A stretch of 64,000 nt of DNA. It comes from Tessaracoccus sp. MC1679 (GTDB lineage: Bacteria > Actinomycetota > Actinomycetes > Propionibacteriales > Propionibacteriaceae). The DNA lies in NCBI RefSeq assembly GCF_014164775.1, contig NZ_JACJGB010000001.1, forward strand, positions 124,001-188,000. Reading direction: 5' to 3'. Shown one piece after another: positions 45,683 to 55,349 of the stretch. How positions within the stretch are numbered: the stretch's first letter is position 1; each line of letters begins with the position of its first letter. Position numbers and translations under genes: made by a program. The notes under the pieces were generated by a model. It worked only from the letters and a program-made list of their open reading frames with translations, had not been told where the DNA came from and did not search any database.

Positions 45683-46168
45683 GTGACGCGCAGCTCTCGA
45701 CGACAGCGGCGGCCGACGACTGATCTGCCGCGGCTCCTCCGCAACGCCGCCAACCTGGCCAACCTGTCCACCCCGCTCGGCCTCGTCGTCGCGCTGGCGG
45801 GTCGGTCCCGGCTCCGTCTCCGCGACCATCTGATCGTCGCGGACCGGGTGCGGCTGCCGATCACCAACGCCGGCGCCATGACGATCGGGTCGGTGGTGCT
45901 GGTGCCCCGTCGGAGCCTGGAGGAGGTGGAGGCCTCGACGCCCACGCTGATGGAGCACGAGGACGGCCACGCCTGGCAGTACGCCTACTGCCTGGGGCTG
46001 CCGTTCCTGCCGCTCTACGCGATGGCGGTGGCGTGGTCCATGGTGCGCACCGGAGACCGGGCCAGCGCCAATCACTTCGAGGTACAGGCGGACCTGCTCA
46101 AGGGTGGCTACCGCAGCAATCCGCCGATGCCGCTGAGGCTGGGGCTGCGGAGGCTGATCAGCCGTTGA
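45683..46168 (+). CDS. Small protein with HExxH metallopeptidase-like motif
   Basis: A 161-residue protein of unknown function. HEDGH at residues 92-96 fits the zinc motif HExxH, followed by a hydrophobic helix (CLGLPFLPLYAMAVAWSMV) and a conserved-looking ASANHFEVQAD with Glu 133 as a possible third ligand. The N-terminus is basic and has a short hydrophobic stretch near 30-40 but no clear signal peptide. A TAGGCT box lies 6 bp before the GTG, so the transcript is probably leaderless. It is divergent from groL and converges on DUF3263 with an 11-bp overlap. Peptidase activity is not proven. Confidence 0.65.
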   Translation: MTRSSRRQRRPTTDLPRLLRNAANLANLSTPLGLVVALAGRSRLRLRDHLIVADRVRLPITNAGAMTIGSVVLVPRRSLEEVEASTPTLMEHEDGHAWQYAYCLGLPFLPLYAMAVAWSMVRTGDRASANHFEVQADLLKGGYRSNPPMPLRLGLRRLISR

Positions 46169-46433
46169 GCCGGCGGGCCGAGCGGGCGGCGTGACGCTGG
46201 CCGCGCATCCGGCGCAGACGCTTCACCAGGAGCGGCCGATAGGCCAAGGCCTCGGGGGTGTCGATGAGCACGTTGAGGTGCTGGTAGTAGCGGGCCGACG
46301 ACAGGTTGAAGTGCTCCATGATGGCCTGCTCCTTCGGCACCGCCGAGGTGAACCATCGGTCCTCGAAGTCCAGGATCGCGGCGTCACGGTCCGACAACTC
46401 GGCCGGTGCGCTGACGGTGAAGGCTTCAGACAT
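46158..46433 (-). CDS. DUF3263 family protein
   Basis: A 91-residue protein of the actinobacterial DUF3263 family: LSDRDAAILDFEDRWFTSA, KEQAIMEHFNLSSARYYQHL with a helix-turn-helix look, LNVLIDTPEALAYRPLLVKR and an Arg-rich tail. The function is unknown but DNA binding is likely. A TAGACT box lies 7 bp before the ATG, suggesting a leaderless mRNA. It converges on the HExxH gene. Confidence 0.87.
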   Translation of the reverse strand: MSEAFTVSAPAELSDRDAAILDFEDRWFTSAVPKEQAIMEHFNLSSARYYQHLNVLIDTPEALAYRPLLVKRLRRMRGQRHAARSARRLNG

Positions 46434-46559
46434 GGCGCCCAGTCTAAACCCGAATCACATCAGTGTCATTAGCCGGCGACCGCTGGGCACCCCGTCGACC
46501 CAGCGTGCGCGGTACAGTCGAGGGCACCCTGGCCCCCACACCTCAAGGACTCCATCGCC

Positions 46560-47738
46560 ATGCGCCGACTCACCGGCCACGTCCAGCACTTCGCCTGGGG
46601 AAGCCATACCGAGATCCCCGCGATCCTCCGTAGGGACCCGGATGGGCGCCCGTGGGCCGAGTACTGGCTGGGCACCCACCCGGGCGGGCACGCGTTCCTC
46701 GACGACGGGCGGGCGCTCGCGGATCTCGTCCAGGACGAGCCGCACGTCCTGGGGAGCGCCACCGAGACGCAGTTCGGGGCCCGCCTGCCGTTCCTGTTGA
46801 AGATCCTGTCCGCGTCCTCGCCGCTCAGCCTGCAGGCGCACCCGTCGCGCGAGCAGGCCGAGGTGGGCTACGCGCGCGAATCCCTCCAGGGTCTCCATCC
46901 CGCGGATCCGGTGCGCTCCTTCAAGGACGACTGGCCCAAGCCGGAGGCCATCGTGGCCCTCACCCCCTTCGAGGGCCTGCTGGGCTTCCGGGATCCCGTG
47001 GAAACCGCAGGCCTCTTCGAGGGCCTCGGGGTGGCCGACGAGCTCGCCTCAGTCATCGGGCCGTTGCGGGACCGCCGCGACGCACCGGCGCTGCAGGAGG
47101 TGTTCCTCGACGTGCTGTCGCTGGCCGAGCGGCGCTATCTCGTGGATGTGGTGCTCGCGGCCGCGGTCGAACGCCTGCACGCGCCGGCGAGCCTGGGCGA
47201 GTTCGCCCGCACCGCGGTCGAGCTGGACGAGCACTTCCCCGGTGATCCGGGCATCCTGGCGGCGCTGCTGATGAACCGCTTCGCGCTGCAGCCCGGCGAG
47301 GCCGTGGCCCTCGAGGCCGGCGTGATGCACGCCTACCTGCGCGGCACCGGCGTGGAGATCATGGCCAACTCGGACAACGTGATGCGCGGCGGCCTCACCG
47401 CCAAGCACATCGACGTCGATGGACTGCTGCAGGTGGTGGGCTTCGAGCCGATGGTCCCGGAGATCCTGGTGCCGGCCGGGGGCGACGGCATCTACCTCTA
47501 CCCCACGTCGTTCCCTGAGTTCGAGCTGTGGCTGCTGGCCCCGTGTGACGAGGGCGCCCTGGCGCTCCCCCGTCCGGATTCGGGCCGGATCGCGCTGGCC
47601 ACCTCAGGCGCGTTCACCCTCCACGGCGACGGGGAGCCGCAGCGCGTCGAGTCTGGAGACGCCGTGTTCATCCCCGCCGACGAACAGGTGACGGTCACCG
47701 GCAAGGGCCAGCTGTTCGTCGCCGCGTCGGGGGCCTAG
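46560..47738 (+). CDS. manA: Mannose-6-phosphate isomerase, class I
   Basis: A 392-residue type I phosphomannose isomerase interconverting mannose-6-phosphate and fructose-6-phosphate. Landmarks are FAWGSHTEIP, PFLLKILSASSPLSLQAHPS near residue 80 with zinc ligands, KPEAIVALTPFEGLLGFR and the late EAGVMHAYLRGTGVEIMANSDN near 258. The start follows an AAGGA ribosome site. It supplies mannose phosphates or feeds mannose into glycolysis. It is monocistronic and ends before tRNA-Thr. Confidence 0.95.
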   Translation: MRRLTGHVQHFAWGSHTEIPAILRRDPDGRPWAEYWLGTHPGGHAFLDDGRALADLVQDEPHVLGSATETQFGARLPFLLKILSASSPLSLQAHPSREQAEVGYARESLQGLHPADPVRSFKDDWPKPEAIVALTPFEGLLGFRDPVETAGLFEGLGVADELASVIGPLRDRRDAPALQEVFLDVLSLAERRYLVDVVLAAAVERLHAPASLGEFARTAVELDEHFPGDPGILAALLMNRFALQPGEAVALEAGVMHAYLRGTGVEIMANSDNVMRGGLTAKHIDVDGLLQVVGFEPMVPEILVPAGGDGIYLYPTSFPEFELWLLAPCDEGALALPRPDSGRIALATSGAFTLHGDGEPQRVESGDAVFIPADEQVTVTGKGQLFVAASGA

Positions 47739-47780
47739 CTTGCGCGGACACCCACCCCTCACGGCAGAATAGGGGCGCCT

Positions 47781-47856
47781 GCCTCCTTAGCTCAGCGGCC
47801 AGAGCTCTCGCCTTGTAAGCGAGTGGTCGAGGGTTCGACTCCCTCAGGAGGCTCCA
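47781..47856 (+). tRNA. tRNA-Thr (anticodon TGT)
   Basis: GCCTCCT pairs with AGGAGGC in the acceptor stem. The D arm is GCTCAGCGGCCAGAGC. The anticodon stem CTCGC/GCGAG closes a CTTGTAA loop with anticodon TGT, and the T arm is GAGGG-TTCGACT-CCCTC. CCA is encoded at 47854-47856. It reads ACA codons. Confidence 0.95.
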
Positions 47857-47894
47857 CTTTGTGACCCGGGGGCACTCGGGACAAGAATGACCCC

Positions 47895-48500
47895 ATGACT
47901 GAACCCAGCAAGTGGGCGCGCATCATCGCGGCAGACCCTGATCACTCCCAGCGCTACATCGAGCGCTTCAAGATCATGGAAGCGGCCGGCCATGACCTGG
48001 CCGGGGAGGTCCGGACGGTCGACGCCATGGTGCCGCGCGGGTCCCGCATCCTGGATGCCGGCTGCGGCCCCGGGCGCGTCGGTGGCCGCCTGAGCGCGCT
48101 GGGCCACGTGGTGGTGGGCGTGGACGTGGACCCAGCCCTCATCGAGGCCGCGGAGACGGACCACCCCGGACCCACCTGGGTGGTCGGTGACCTCGCCGAG
48201 CTGGATCTCCCGGCCGCGGGCGTCGAGGCGGACTTCGACGTCATCATCGCCGCCGGCAACGTGATGGGCTTCCTGGCGCCGTCGACGCGCGTGGAGGTGC
48301 TCCGCCGCTTCGGCACGCACCTGGCACCGGAGGGACGCGCGATCATCGGCTTCGGCGGGGGCCGCGGCTACGAGTTCGCGGACTTCTTCGCCGACGTCGA
48401 TGCCGCCGGGCTACGGCTGGACGTCGCGCTGTCCACGTGGGACCTGCGGCCCTTCACGGAGCGGTCGGACTTCCTCGTCGCGCTCTGCTCCAGGGCCTGA
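47895..48500 (+). CDS. Class I SAM-dependent methyltransferase
   Basis: A 201-residue methyltransferase: motif I RILDAGCGPGRVGGRLSALG near residue 50, VVGVDVDPALIEAA, a DFDVIIAAGNVMGFL segment and a RAIIGFGGG turn. The substrate is unknown. It starts 38 bp after tRNA-Thr and converges on the GH42 gene. No operon partner is seen. Confidence 0.82.
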   Translation: MTEPSKWARIIAADPDHSQRYIERFKIMEAAGHDLAGEVRTVDAMVPRGSRILDAGCGPGRVGGRLSALGHVVVGVDVDPALIEAAETDHPGPTWVVGDLAELDLPAAGVEADFDVIIAAGNVMGFLAPSTRVEVLRRFGTHLAPEGRAIIGFGGGRGYEFADFFADVDAAGLRLDVALSTWDLRPFTERSDFLVALCSRA

Positions 48501-48506
48501 CCCCAC

Positions 48507-50597
48507 TCAGGCCGGATCGGCCAGCACCAGGCAGGACCAGGGGCCGAGTGCGAGGCTCTGGTCTGCGGCGTGCCTGGCCCCGCTGACCAGGTCAACCACC
48601 GGGGACGGGACTGTCGCGGCGGCGGGTTCGTCGCTCCAGTTGTGCAGGAACCAGATCCGCCGCCCGTCGGAGCGTCCGGACATGACGGAGACCGACGCGT
48701 CTCGCACCCAGGCTGCCGAGACGGGCGACGCGACGAGCAGCCGGAAGACGTCCGCGGCGAGGGCCGGGTTGGGCACCGTGCCCACGCACACCACCTGTCC
48801 CTCGCCGTGCCGACGGCGGGTCACGGCCGCGAACTCGCCGAACCGGCGGTGGTCGTAGCGTGCGAGCACCTCGGCGTCAGTGGGCAGGTAGCCGTCCAGC
48901 CACAGCGTGCCGCTGGCACCCTCGGACAGCGCCATCCCCTCGGCTACCAGCGGAAGCGGCGCGTCGAGGTTCGAGAACTCCTCATAGGTGAGGCCCGCGG
49001 CCTCTCGAAGCCGGTACGGCGCCACGGCCAGCCGGGCGCGGGCCTCCAGGTCTCCGTAGCCGGTACGCGGCCCGACGACGAGCGCGCCGCCCATCTCCGC
49101 GTAACGCGCCATCCGCGCCAGGTCATGACCGCTCGCCACGAACTGCGACGCGGCCACCAGCACCGGGTACTGCTCCACCAGGTCCGCCGCCGACATGGCC
49201 CGGAACTGCTCGGTGTTGAGGAACCGCACCTGGGCCCCGGCGACGACGGCGCCGCGTTGGAACGCGCCGACGATGTCGTGGTAGGCCGTCCGGCGCGGCG
49301 TGCCACCGTCGTCGTTCAGCGGCGGCGTGAACTCGTAGTGCTGCTTGGTGGCCGTGTCCCACAGGATGGCCACCTCGGCGTCCGGCACGTAACTGTCGAG
49401 GTGCTCCCCCACCACCGACAGGATGCCGCCCAGCTCCGCCACCTCGCGGTAGACGCGTCCGGGCACCTGCGAGTGGGGCAGGACGCCGCCCCAGTAGGTC
49501 TCGGTGCCGAAGTGGAGGGTGTGCCAGTGCCAGTACTCCACCATCGCCGCGCCGCGGGCCACGAGCGCGAGCCCGGCCTGGATGAGCTGGCCCGGGTAGG
49601 CGGGATAGTTGGCCGAGGCCCACTGGATCGCCTGGGCGTTGGTCTCGGTGACGAGGAACCGGCGCTGCTGCAGCCCGTAGGAGCGGTCCGCCAGCTCGAG
49701 CAGCCCGTGCACGCCGGTGCGCACCCACGGCTCGGGGCGCTCAAGCTCCGAGTCCCACGCCAGGTGGTCCTGCATCGCGTAGTATGCGTTGGCCGCCGCG
49801 ACATCCAGGCCCGCGCTCACCTGGGCCTCGTCGATGGTGGGCCTGTCGAAGGCCACGCAGGTGGTGACGAACTGGTCCTCCCGCGCGTACTCGCGCACGA
49901 TGTCGCGCTGCCACGCGATGAACTCGGTGGTGCACTCGTTCTGGAACGTGCGCCAGGCGAGGTCGTACTGCGGCTGGGCGTTGCCGTCGGGCCGCCACAG
50001 CTCGACCCAGTGGTTGATGCGGTGAGACCAGTAGGTGAGGCCCCACTCCTCGTTGAGCCGTTCGACGTTGTGGTAGCGCTTCTTGAGCCAGTCCAGGAAC
50101 CGCACGAACGTGCCGTGGTTGTGCAGGGGGATGACGCCAGGCTCGTTGTCCACCTGGTAGCCGATCACCGCGGGGTGGTCCGCGTAGCGGGCGACGACCT
50201 TCCGGATGACCCGCTCCGCGTGGAACAGGAACGCGGGGTGCGTGATGTCGATCTCCTGGCGGGCGCCCCAGGGCTGGCGCTGCCCGGTGCGCGGCTCGCC
50301 GGCGATCTCGGGGTAGGCGTGCGCCAGCCACGGTGGGGCCGCATAGGTGGGGGTGCCGAGGATGACCCCGATGCCACGCGCGTGCGCGCCGTCGAGGACG
50401 GGCTGTAGCCAGTCCAGATTGAACTCGCCGTTGCGCGGCTCCCAGGTGCTCCAGGTCGACTCCCCCACTCGGATGACCGTGAAGTGGGCGGCCTGCATGA
50501 GGTCCAGGTCACGGGTCGGGTCGTCGGTGGGCTGGTACTCGAGGTAGTAGGCGGCCCCGAAGCGGACGCCGGTGGGCCGGAACGGCTGCGTTGTCAT
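48507..50597 (-). CDS. Beta-galactosidase, glycoside hydrolase family 42
   Basis: A 696-residue GH42 enzyme with three domains: a TIM barrel, a trimerisation domain (about 400-600) and a small C-terminal beta domain. GYQVDNEPG near residue 150 carries the acid/base Glu, and FLVTETNAQAIQW near 320 the nucleophile Glu. There is no signal peptide, so it acts on imported galactosides, perhaps plant or host oligosaccharides. Its ATG overlaps the stop of the DedA-like gene. A sugar ABC ATPase lies nearby but on the opposite strand. Confidence 0.93.
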   Translation of the reverse strand: MTTQPFRPTGVRFGAAYYLEYQPTDDPTRDLDLMQAAHFTVIRVGESTWSTWEPRNGEFNLDWLQPVLDGAHARGIGVILGTPTYAAPPWLAHAYPEIAGEPRTGQRQPWGARQEIDITHPAFLFHAERVIRKVVARYADHPAVIGYQVDNEPGVIPLHNHGTFVRFLDWLKKRYHNVERLNEEWGLTYWSHRINHWVELWRPDGNAQPQYDLAWRTFQNECTTEFIAWQRDIVREYAREDQFVTTCVAFDRPTIDEAQVSAGLDVAAANAYYAMQDHLAWDSELERPEPWVRTGVHGLLELADRSYGLQQRRFLVTETNAQAIQWASANYPAYPGQLIQAGLALVARGAAMVEYWHWHTLHFGTETYWGGVLPHSQVPGRVYREVAELGGILSVVGEHLDSYVPDAEVAILWDTATKQHYEFTPPLNDDGGTPRRTAYHDIVGAFQRGAVVAGAQVRFLNTEQFRAMSAADLVEQYPVLVAASQFVASGHDLARMARYAEMGGALVVGPRTGYGDLEARARLAVAPYRLREAAGLTYEEFSNLDAPLPLVAEGMALSEGASGTLWLDGYLPTDAEVLARYDHRRFGEFAAVTRRRHGEGQVVCVGTVPNPALAADVFRLLVASPVSAAWVRDASVSVMSGRSDGRRIWFLHNWSDEPAAATVPSPVVDLVSGARHAADQSLALGPWSCLVLADPA

Positions 50598-51364
50598 GAC
50601 GTACGTACCTTTCGTCGCTGCTTGAGGTAGGTGGTCACGAAGATGAAGATGATCAGCCCGATCGCCACGTAGCCCGCGAACCTGGCGTAGGCGTTGAGCA
50701 CCGCGACCGCGGCGTCACCCAAGCGCCAGCCCGTCAGGAAGAACGCGATCAGCCACAGCGTCGAGGCGATGTAGTCGTAGATGAGGAACCGTCGGAGGCT
50801 CATCCCCGATGCACCGGCCAGCACGAACACCACCTGCATCAGAGGCAGCGGCATCGGAAAATACGCGATGAGGAAACCCACCGGACCCAGCTTCTCGGCC
50901 CAGCGCTCGGCGCGTGCGTAGCCGCGTGCGGCGCGCTTGGACTGCCCGGCCCAGACTTCGATCATGCCGCGCCCCCACAGCTTGCCGGCCCACCAGTAGA
51001 TCCAGTCGAACTTCAGGCTGAGGATCGAGGCGACGATCAGGACCACAGGCCAGTGCGCCATCCCGCCCGTCGACGCGATCGCCCCGCTGGCCGCCACGGA
51101 CGTGCGGCCGCCGGTGATCATCGCCAACCAGTCCGGCGCGGTGGCCAACAGCCAGGCCCGGGTGGGGAGCAGGATCAACCCGAAGACGCCCACCACGCCG
51201 AACCAGGCGAGGCAGGCGATGTCGTCGCGGCCGGGCTCCTTGCGCCACGGCATGCCGTCGGCCTCCCACCAGGCCTGCTCTGCGTCCTCCGGCGCGGGCT
51301 GGTCCGGGCCGGCGGGGCCGCCCGGTTCAACCGCGGCGTCATCGCGGCGCTGCTCATCAGTCAC
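50594..51364 (-). CDS. DedA-family membrane protein
   Basis: A 256-residue protein. About 60 polar, acidic residues precede the membrane part, which has about five segments and the DedA/SNARE-associated core: WWAGKLWGRGMIEVWAG, RAERWAEKLGPVGFLIAYFPMPLPL and AGASGMSLRRFLIYDYIAS. DedA proteins are linked to lipid flipping and membrane homeostasis. The GTG start at 51364 is a likely beginning of the acidic N-terminus; others are possible. The stop overlaps the GH42 ATG (ATGA), an odd pairing. Confidence 0.78.
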   Translation of the reverse strand: MTDEQRRDDAAVEPGGPAGPDQPAPEDAEQAWWEADGMPWRKEPGRDDIACLAWFGVVGVFGLILLPTRAWLLATAPDWLAMITGGRTSVAASGAIASTGGMAHWPVVLIVASILSLKFDWIYWWAGKLWGRGMIEVWAGQSKRAARGYARAERWAEKLGPVGFLIAYFPMPLPLMQVVFVLAGASGMSLRRFLIYDYIASTLWLIAFFLTGWRLGDAAVAVLNAYARFAGYVAIGLIIFIFVTTYLKQRRKVRTS

Positions 51365-51424
51365 GCGTTGAATGGTACGTGGACAGGCGCCGATGCCCTC
51401 ACCACACATCGCGGCACCGGATGC

Positions 51425-51558
51425 GGAACCCTCGGGTGCGGGTTCCAGTTCTGCACCCCGGCTTCGAAATCCCGGGGGGTGGGGTGTAAAGTCTCGCCTC
51501 AGGAACACCTGAAAACAGGTTCCTATCCACAACGGATCGTCGGGCACGTACCTGCCCG
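51425..51558. promoter_or_regulatory. Stacked inverted repeats before the sugar ATPase gene
   Basis: Three inverted repeats lie in the 205-bp gap before the ATPase gene: GGAACCC-n8-GGGTTCC at 51425-51446, AGGAACACCTG-AAAA-CAGGTTCCT at 51501-51524 with a small bulge, and CGGGCA-n6-TGCCCG at 51541-51558, ending 11 bp before the ATG. They may be operators or mRNA hairpins controlling the ATPase; the regulator is unknown. Confidence 0.5.
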
Positions 51559-51569
51559 TGGAAAGGAAT

Positions 51570-52670
<1,101 letters not shown>

Positions 52671-52706
52671 GCGCGCGATCGCTCTCCTGAGAGCGAAATC
52701 CTTCTG

Positions 52707-52742
52707 TAGTGGAGCCCCGGTTCGCCGGGGCTCCACTATTTT
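52707..52742 (+). terminator. Intrinsic terminator after the sugar ATPase gene
   Basis: TAGTGGAGCCCCGG and CCGGGGCTCCACTA form a 14-bp perfect stem with a TTCG tetraloop, followed by a run of four T bases. Confidence 0.93.
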
Positions 52743-52769
52743 GCAGGGGTCTGTACAGAGGAGCGATTG

Positions 52770-53960
52770 ATGGCTGAGCTTGGACGCTGGACCCGGGGCA
52801 TGCGGGCGGGGCTGGGTGCCGACGGCGCCTATGGTGCCGTCGTGCCCCCGCTGTACCTGAGCACGAACTTCACCTTCCACGGCTTCGACGAGCCCCGCGA
52901 GTACGACTACACTCGCTCCGGCAATCCCACCCGGGACCTTCTCAACGAGGCGCTGACGTCCCTGGAGGGCGGCGCCGGAGCCACCAGCGTCGCCACCGGG
53001 CTGGCCGCCATCACGCTGGTGGCCGAAGCGTTCGTGCCCGCCGGCGGCCGCGTCGTCGTCCAGCACGACGCCTACGGCGGGACGTGGCGGCTGTTCACGT
53101 TCCTGGCCTCGCAGGGCCGCTTCGAGGTGGAGTTCGTGGACTTCAACGATGCGCACGCCTTCGATGCGGCGCTCGACCGCTCCCCCTCCCTGGTGTGGAT
53201 CGAGACACCGTCGAACCCCCTCCTGCGGATCACCGACATCGCGGCGACGGCCGCCAGCGCGCACGCCGTCGGGGCTCTGGTGGCGGCGGACAACACGTTC
53301 CTGTCGCCGTTGTTCCAGCGGCCGCTCGAGAACGGCGTGGACATCGTGGTGCACTCCACCACGAAGTTCATCAACGGCCACTCCGATGTGGTGGGGGGCG
53401 TGGCTGTCGCGGCGGACCCGGAGGTGCACGCCAAGCTGCGCCTGTGGGCCAACGCGCTGGGCCTCACGTCGAGCCCGTTCGACGCCTACCTGACGCTGCG
53501 CGGGCTCCGCACGCTCGACGCCCGCATGCGGGTGCACGCCGCCAACGCGGAGGCGCTCGTGCGGCTGCTCGACGGTCACCCTGCTGTCGCGGCGCTGCAC
53601 TACCCCGGGCTCGCGTCGCATCCGGGCCACGAGGTCGCGGCCCGGCAGCAGAGCGGCTTCGGCTCCTTGATCTCGCTGGAGCTGGCCGGCGGAGTGGCCG
53701 CGGTGCACCGTTTCCTGGACGGGCTGCAGATCTTCCACCTGGCGGAGTCCCTGGGCGGGGTCGAATCGCTGGTGTGCCATCCGGAGACCATGACGCACGC
53801 TGGCATGACCGCCGAGGCGCGCGAGACCGCGGGGATCGACGGCGGTCTGCTGCGGTTGAGCGTCGGCATCGAGGCCGAGGAGGACCTGGTGGCCGTCGTC
53901 GCGGAAGCGTTGCAGCGCGCCGAGGGCTCGGGCAGCGACAGCCGCCGCGGCGGGCATTAG
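52770..53960 (+). CDS. Cystathionine gamma-synthase/lyase-type PLP enzyme (MetB-like)
   Basis: A 396-residue Cys/Met metabolism PLP enzyme. YDYTRSGNPTRDLLNEALTSLE near residue 50, ETPSNPLLRITDI near 148 and STTKFINGHSDVVGG near 196 with the PLP-binding Lys 199 define the family. It probably makes cystathionine from O-succinyl- or O-acetylhomoserine and cysteine; MetB, MetC and MGL are hard to tell apart. The ATG at 52770 follows GAGGAG; a TTG three bases before is not needed. Confidence 0.88.
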   Translation: MAELGRWTRGMRAGLGADGAYGAVVPPLYLSTNFTFHGFDEPREYDYTRSGNPTRDLLNEALTSLEGGAGATSVATGLAAITLVAEAFVPAGGRVVVQHDAYGGTWRLFTFLASQGRFEVEFVDFNDAHAFDAALDRSPSLVWIETPSNPLLRITDIAATAASAHAVGALVAADNTFLSPLFQRPLENGVDIVVHSTTKFINGHSDVVGGVAVAADPEVHAKLRLWANALGLTSSPFDAYLTLRGLRTLDARMRVHAANAEALVRLLDGHPAVAALHYPGLASHPGHEVAARQQSGFGSLISLELAGGVAAVHRFLDGLQIFHLAESLGGVESLVCHPETMTHAGMTAEARETAGIDGGLLRLSVGIEAEEDLVAVVAEALQRAEGSGSDSRRGGH

Positions 53961-53969
53961 ACTCGGCCC

Positions 53970-55349
53970 GTGCCCCGGTTCCTCGCTGCCAAGCCCGACG
54001 CGGACCTCCTCCAGTTGCCCTGGCAGGTCCCGCTGGTGGAGTGGCCTGCGCGCCACCTCGTCGCCCTCCCTCGAGGCATCTCGCGCCATGTGGTGCGGTT
54101 CCTCACTGTCGGGGAGGAGATCTTCGCGGCCAAGGAGATCCTGGAGGAGGTGGCAGTGCAGGAGTACCGCATGCTCACCGAGCTCAAGCGCCTCGGAGTG
54201 CCGTCGGTGGATCCCGTCGGCGTGGTCCTGGGCCGGGTGGACTCCGACGGTGACCCGTTGGACCCCATCCTGCTGACGCGGCACCTTCCCTTCTCGCTGC
54301 CGTACCGCTCGCTGTTCTATCCGGGCGTCAAGCACGAGACGGTCAACCGGCTGCTGGATGCCATGGTGGCGCTGTTCGCCCGCCTCCACCTCACCGGCTT
54401 CTACTGGGGCGACGTGTCGCTGTCCAACATCCTCTTCCGCCGAGACGCAGGCGAGTTCGCCGCCTACCTCGTCGACGCCGAGACCGGCGAGCTGCACGAC
54501 ACACTCACCGACGGTCAGCGCGCCCACGACCTGCAGATCGCCCGCACCAACCTCTTCGGCGAGTTCCTGGACCTTGAGGCCGGCGGCATCCTCGATGCCT
54601 CCCTGGACCCGCAGTGGCTGGTGGCCACCATCGAGGAGCGCTACCAGCAGCTCTGGGCCGAGCTGACGGGCGAGGAGGAGTTCGCCGGCTCGGAGCTCTA
54701 CCGCCTGGAGGGTCGCGTCCGTCGCCTCAACGCACTCGGCTTCGACGTGGCCGAGATCGATGTCGACGCCTCGCCGGACGGGCAGACCATCCGGATGCGC
54801 CCGAAGGTGGTAGAGGCCGGGCATCACACCCGTCGGCTCATGCGGTTGACGGGGCTCGACGCCGAGGAACACCAGGCCAGGCGCCTCCTGAACGACATGG
54901 ACACCTTCCGCGCCAAGAACGCCCCGCACGCCCCCGAGTCGGTAGCCGCCCACAAGTGGCTCGTCGAGGTCTTCGAGCCGGCAGTCACCCGCATCCCCGC
55001 GGACCTGCGCGCTAAGCGCGACGCGGCCCAGTTCTTCCACGAGGTGCTGGATTACCGGTGGTACCAGTCGCAGCGCGAGAACCGTGAGGTGCCCACCACC
55101 GAGGCGGCCTCCGGGTACATCCAGGAGGTGCTGACCCAGCTGCCTGACGAGCAGATGGCCAACATCGACCCGGTGGGCGGCGAGCTGGCCAACAAGTACG
55201 ACCCCTCACACGGCTACGTCGACGACAACGACGAGAAGCCCTACGACCCCTGGGAGGACGGCGCCAACGACCCGGACGTCCCAGTGGTGGCGGGGTTCGA
55301 CATCAATGCGCTCCGCGCCAAGGCCGCCAAGAAGCCCAAGGGCGGTTAG
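53970..55349 (+). CDS. DUF4032 protein with kinase-like fold
   Basis: A 459-residue actinobacterial DUF4032 protein. The N-terminal half is kinase-like (LPRGISRHVVRFL, AVQEYRMLTELKRLGVPSVD, then FYWGDVSLSNILFRRD near residue 150, which matches a catalytic loop GD..x.N, and a VDAETG motif like DFG). The C-terminal half is the DUF4032 segment and ends in an acidic tail. The function is unknown; a phosphotransferase role is possible. The GTG follows a TAGACT box by 6 bp, so the transcript is probably leaderless. It converges on a methyltransferase with a 4-bp overlap. Confidence 0.82.
   Translation: MPRFLAAKPDADLLQLPWQVPLVEWPARHLVALPRGISRHVVRFLTVGEEIFAAKEILEEVAVQEYRMLTELKRLGVPSVDPVGVVLGRVDSDGDPLDPILLTRHLPFSLPYRSLFYPGVKHETVNRLLDAMVALFARLHLTGFYWGDVSLSNILFRRDAGEFAAYLVDAETGELHDTLTDGQRAHDLQIARTNLFGEFLDLEAGGILDASLDPQWLVATIEERYQQLWAELTGEEEFAGSELYRLEGRVRRLNALGFDVAEIDVDASPDGQTIRMRPKVVEAGHHTRRLMRLTGLDAEEHQARRLLNDMDTFRAKNAPHAPESVAAHKWLVEVFEPAVTRIPADLRAKRDAAQFFHEVLDYRWYQSQRENREVPTTEAASGYIQEVLTQLPDEQMANIDPVGGELANKYDPSHGYVDDNDEKPYDPWEDGANDPDVPVVAGFDINALRAKAAKKPKGG

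Noticed and set aside
51425-51480. A possible tRNA half near GGGTTCC and GCTTCGAAATCCC
   Set aside because: No acceptor stem, D arm or anticodon arm can be folded; the parts are better explained as inverted repeats.
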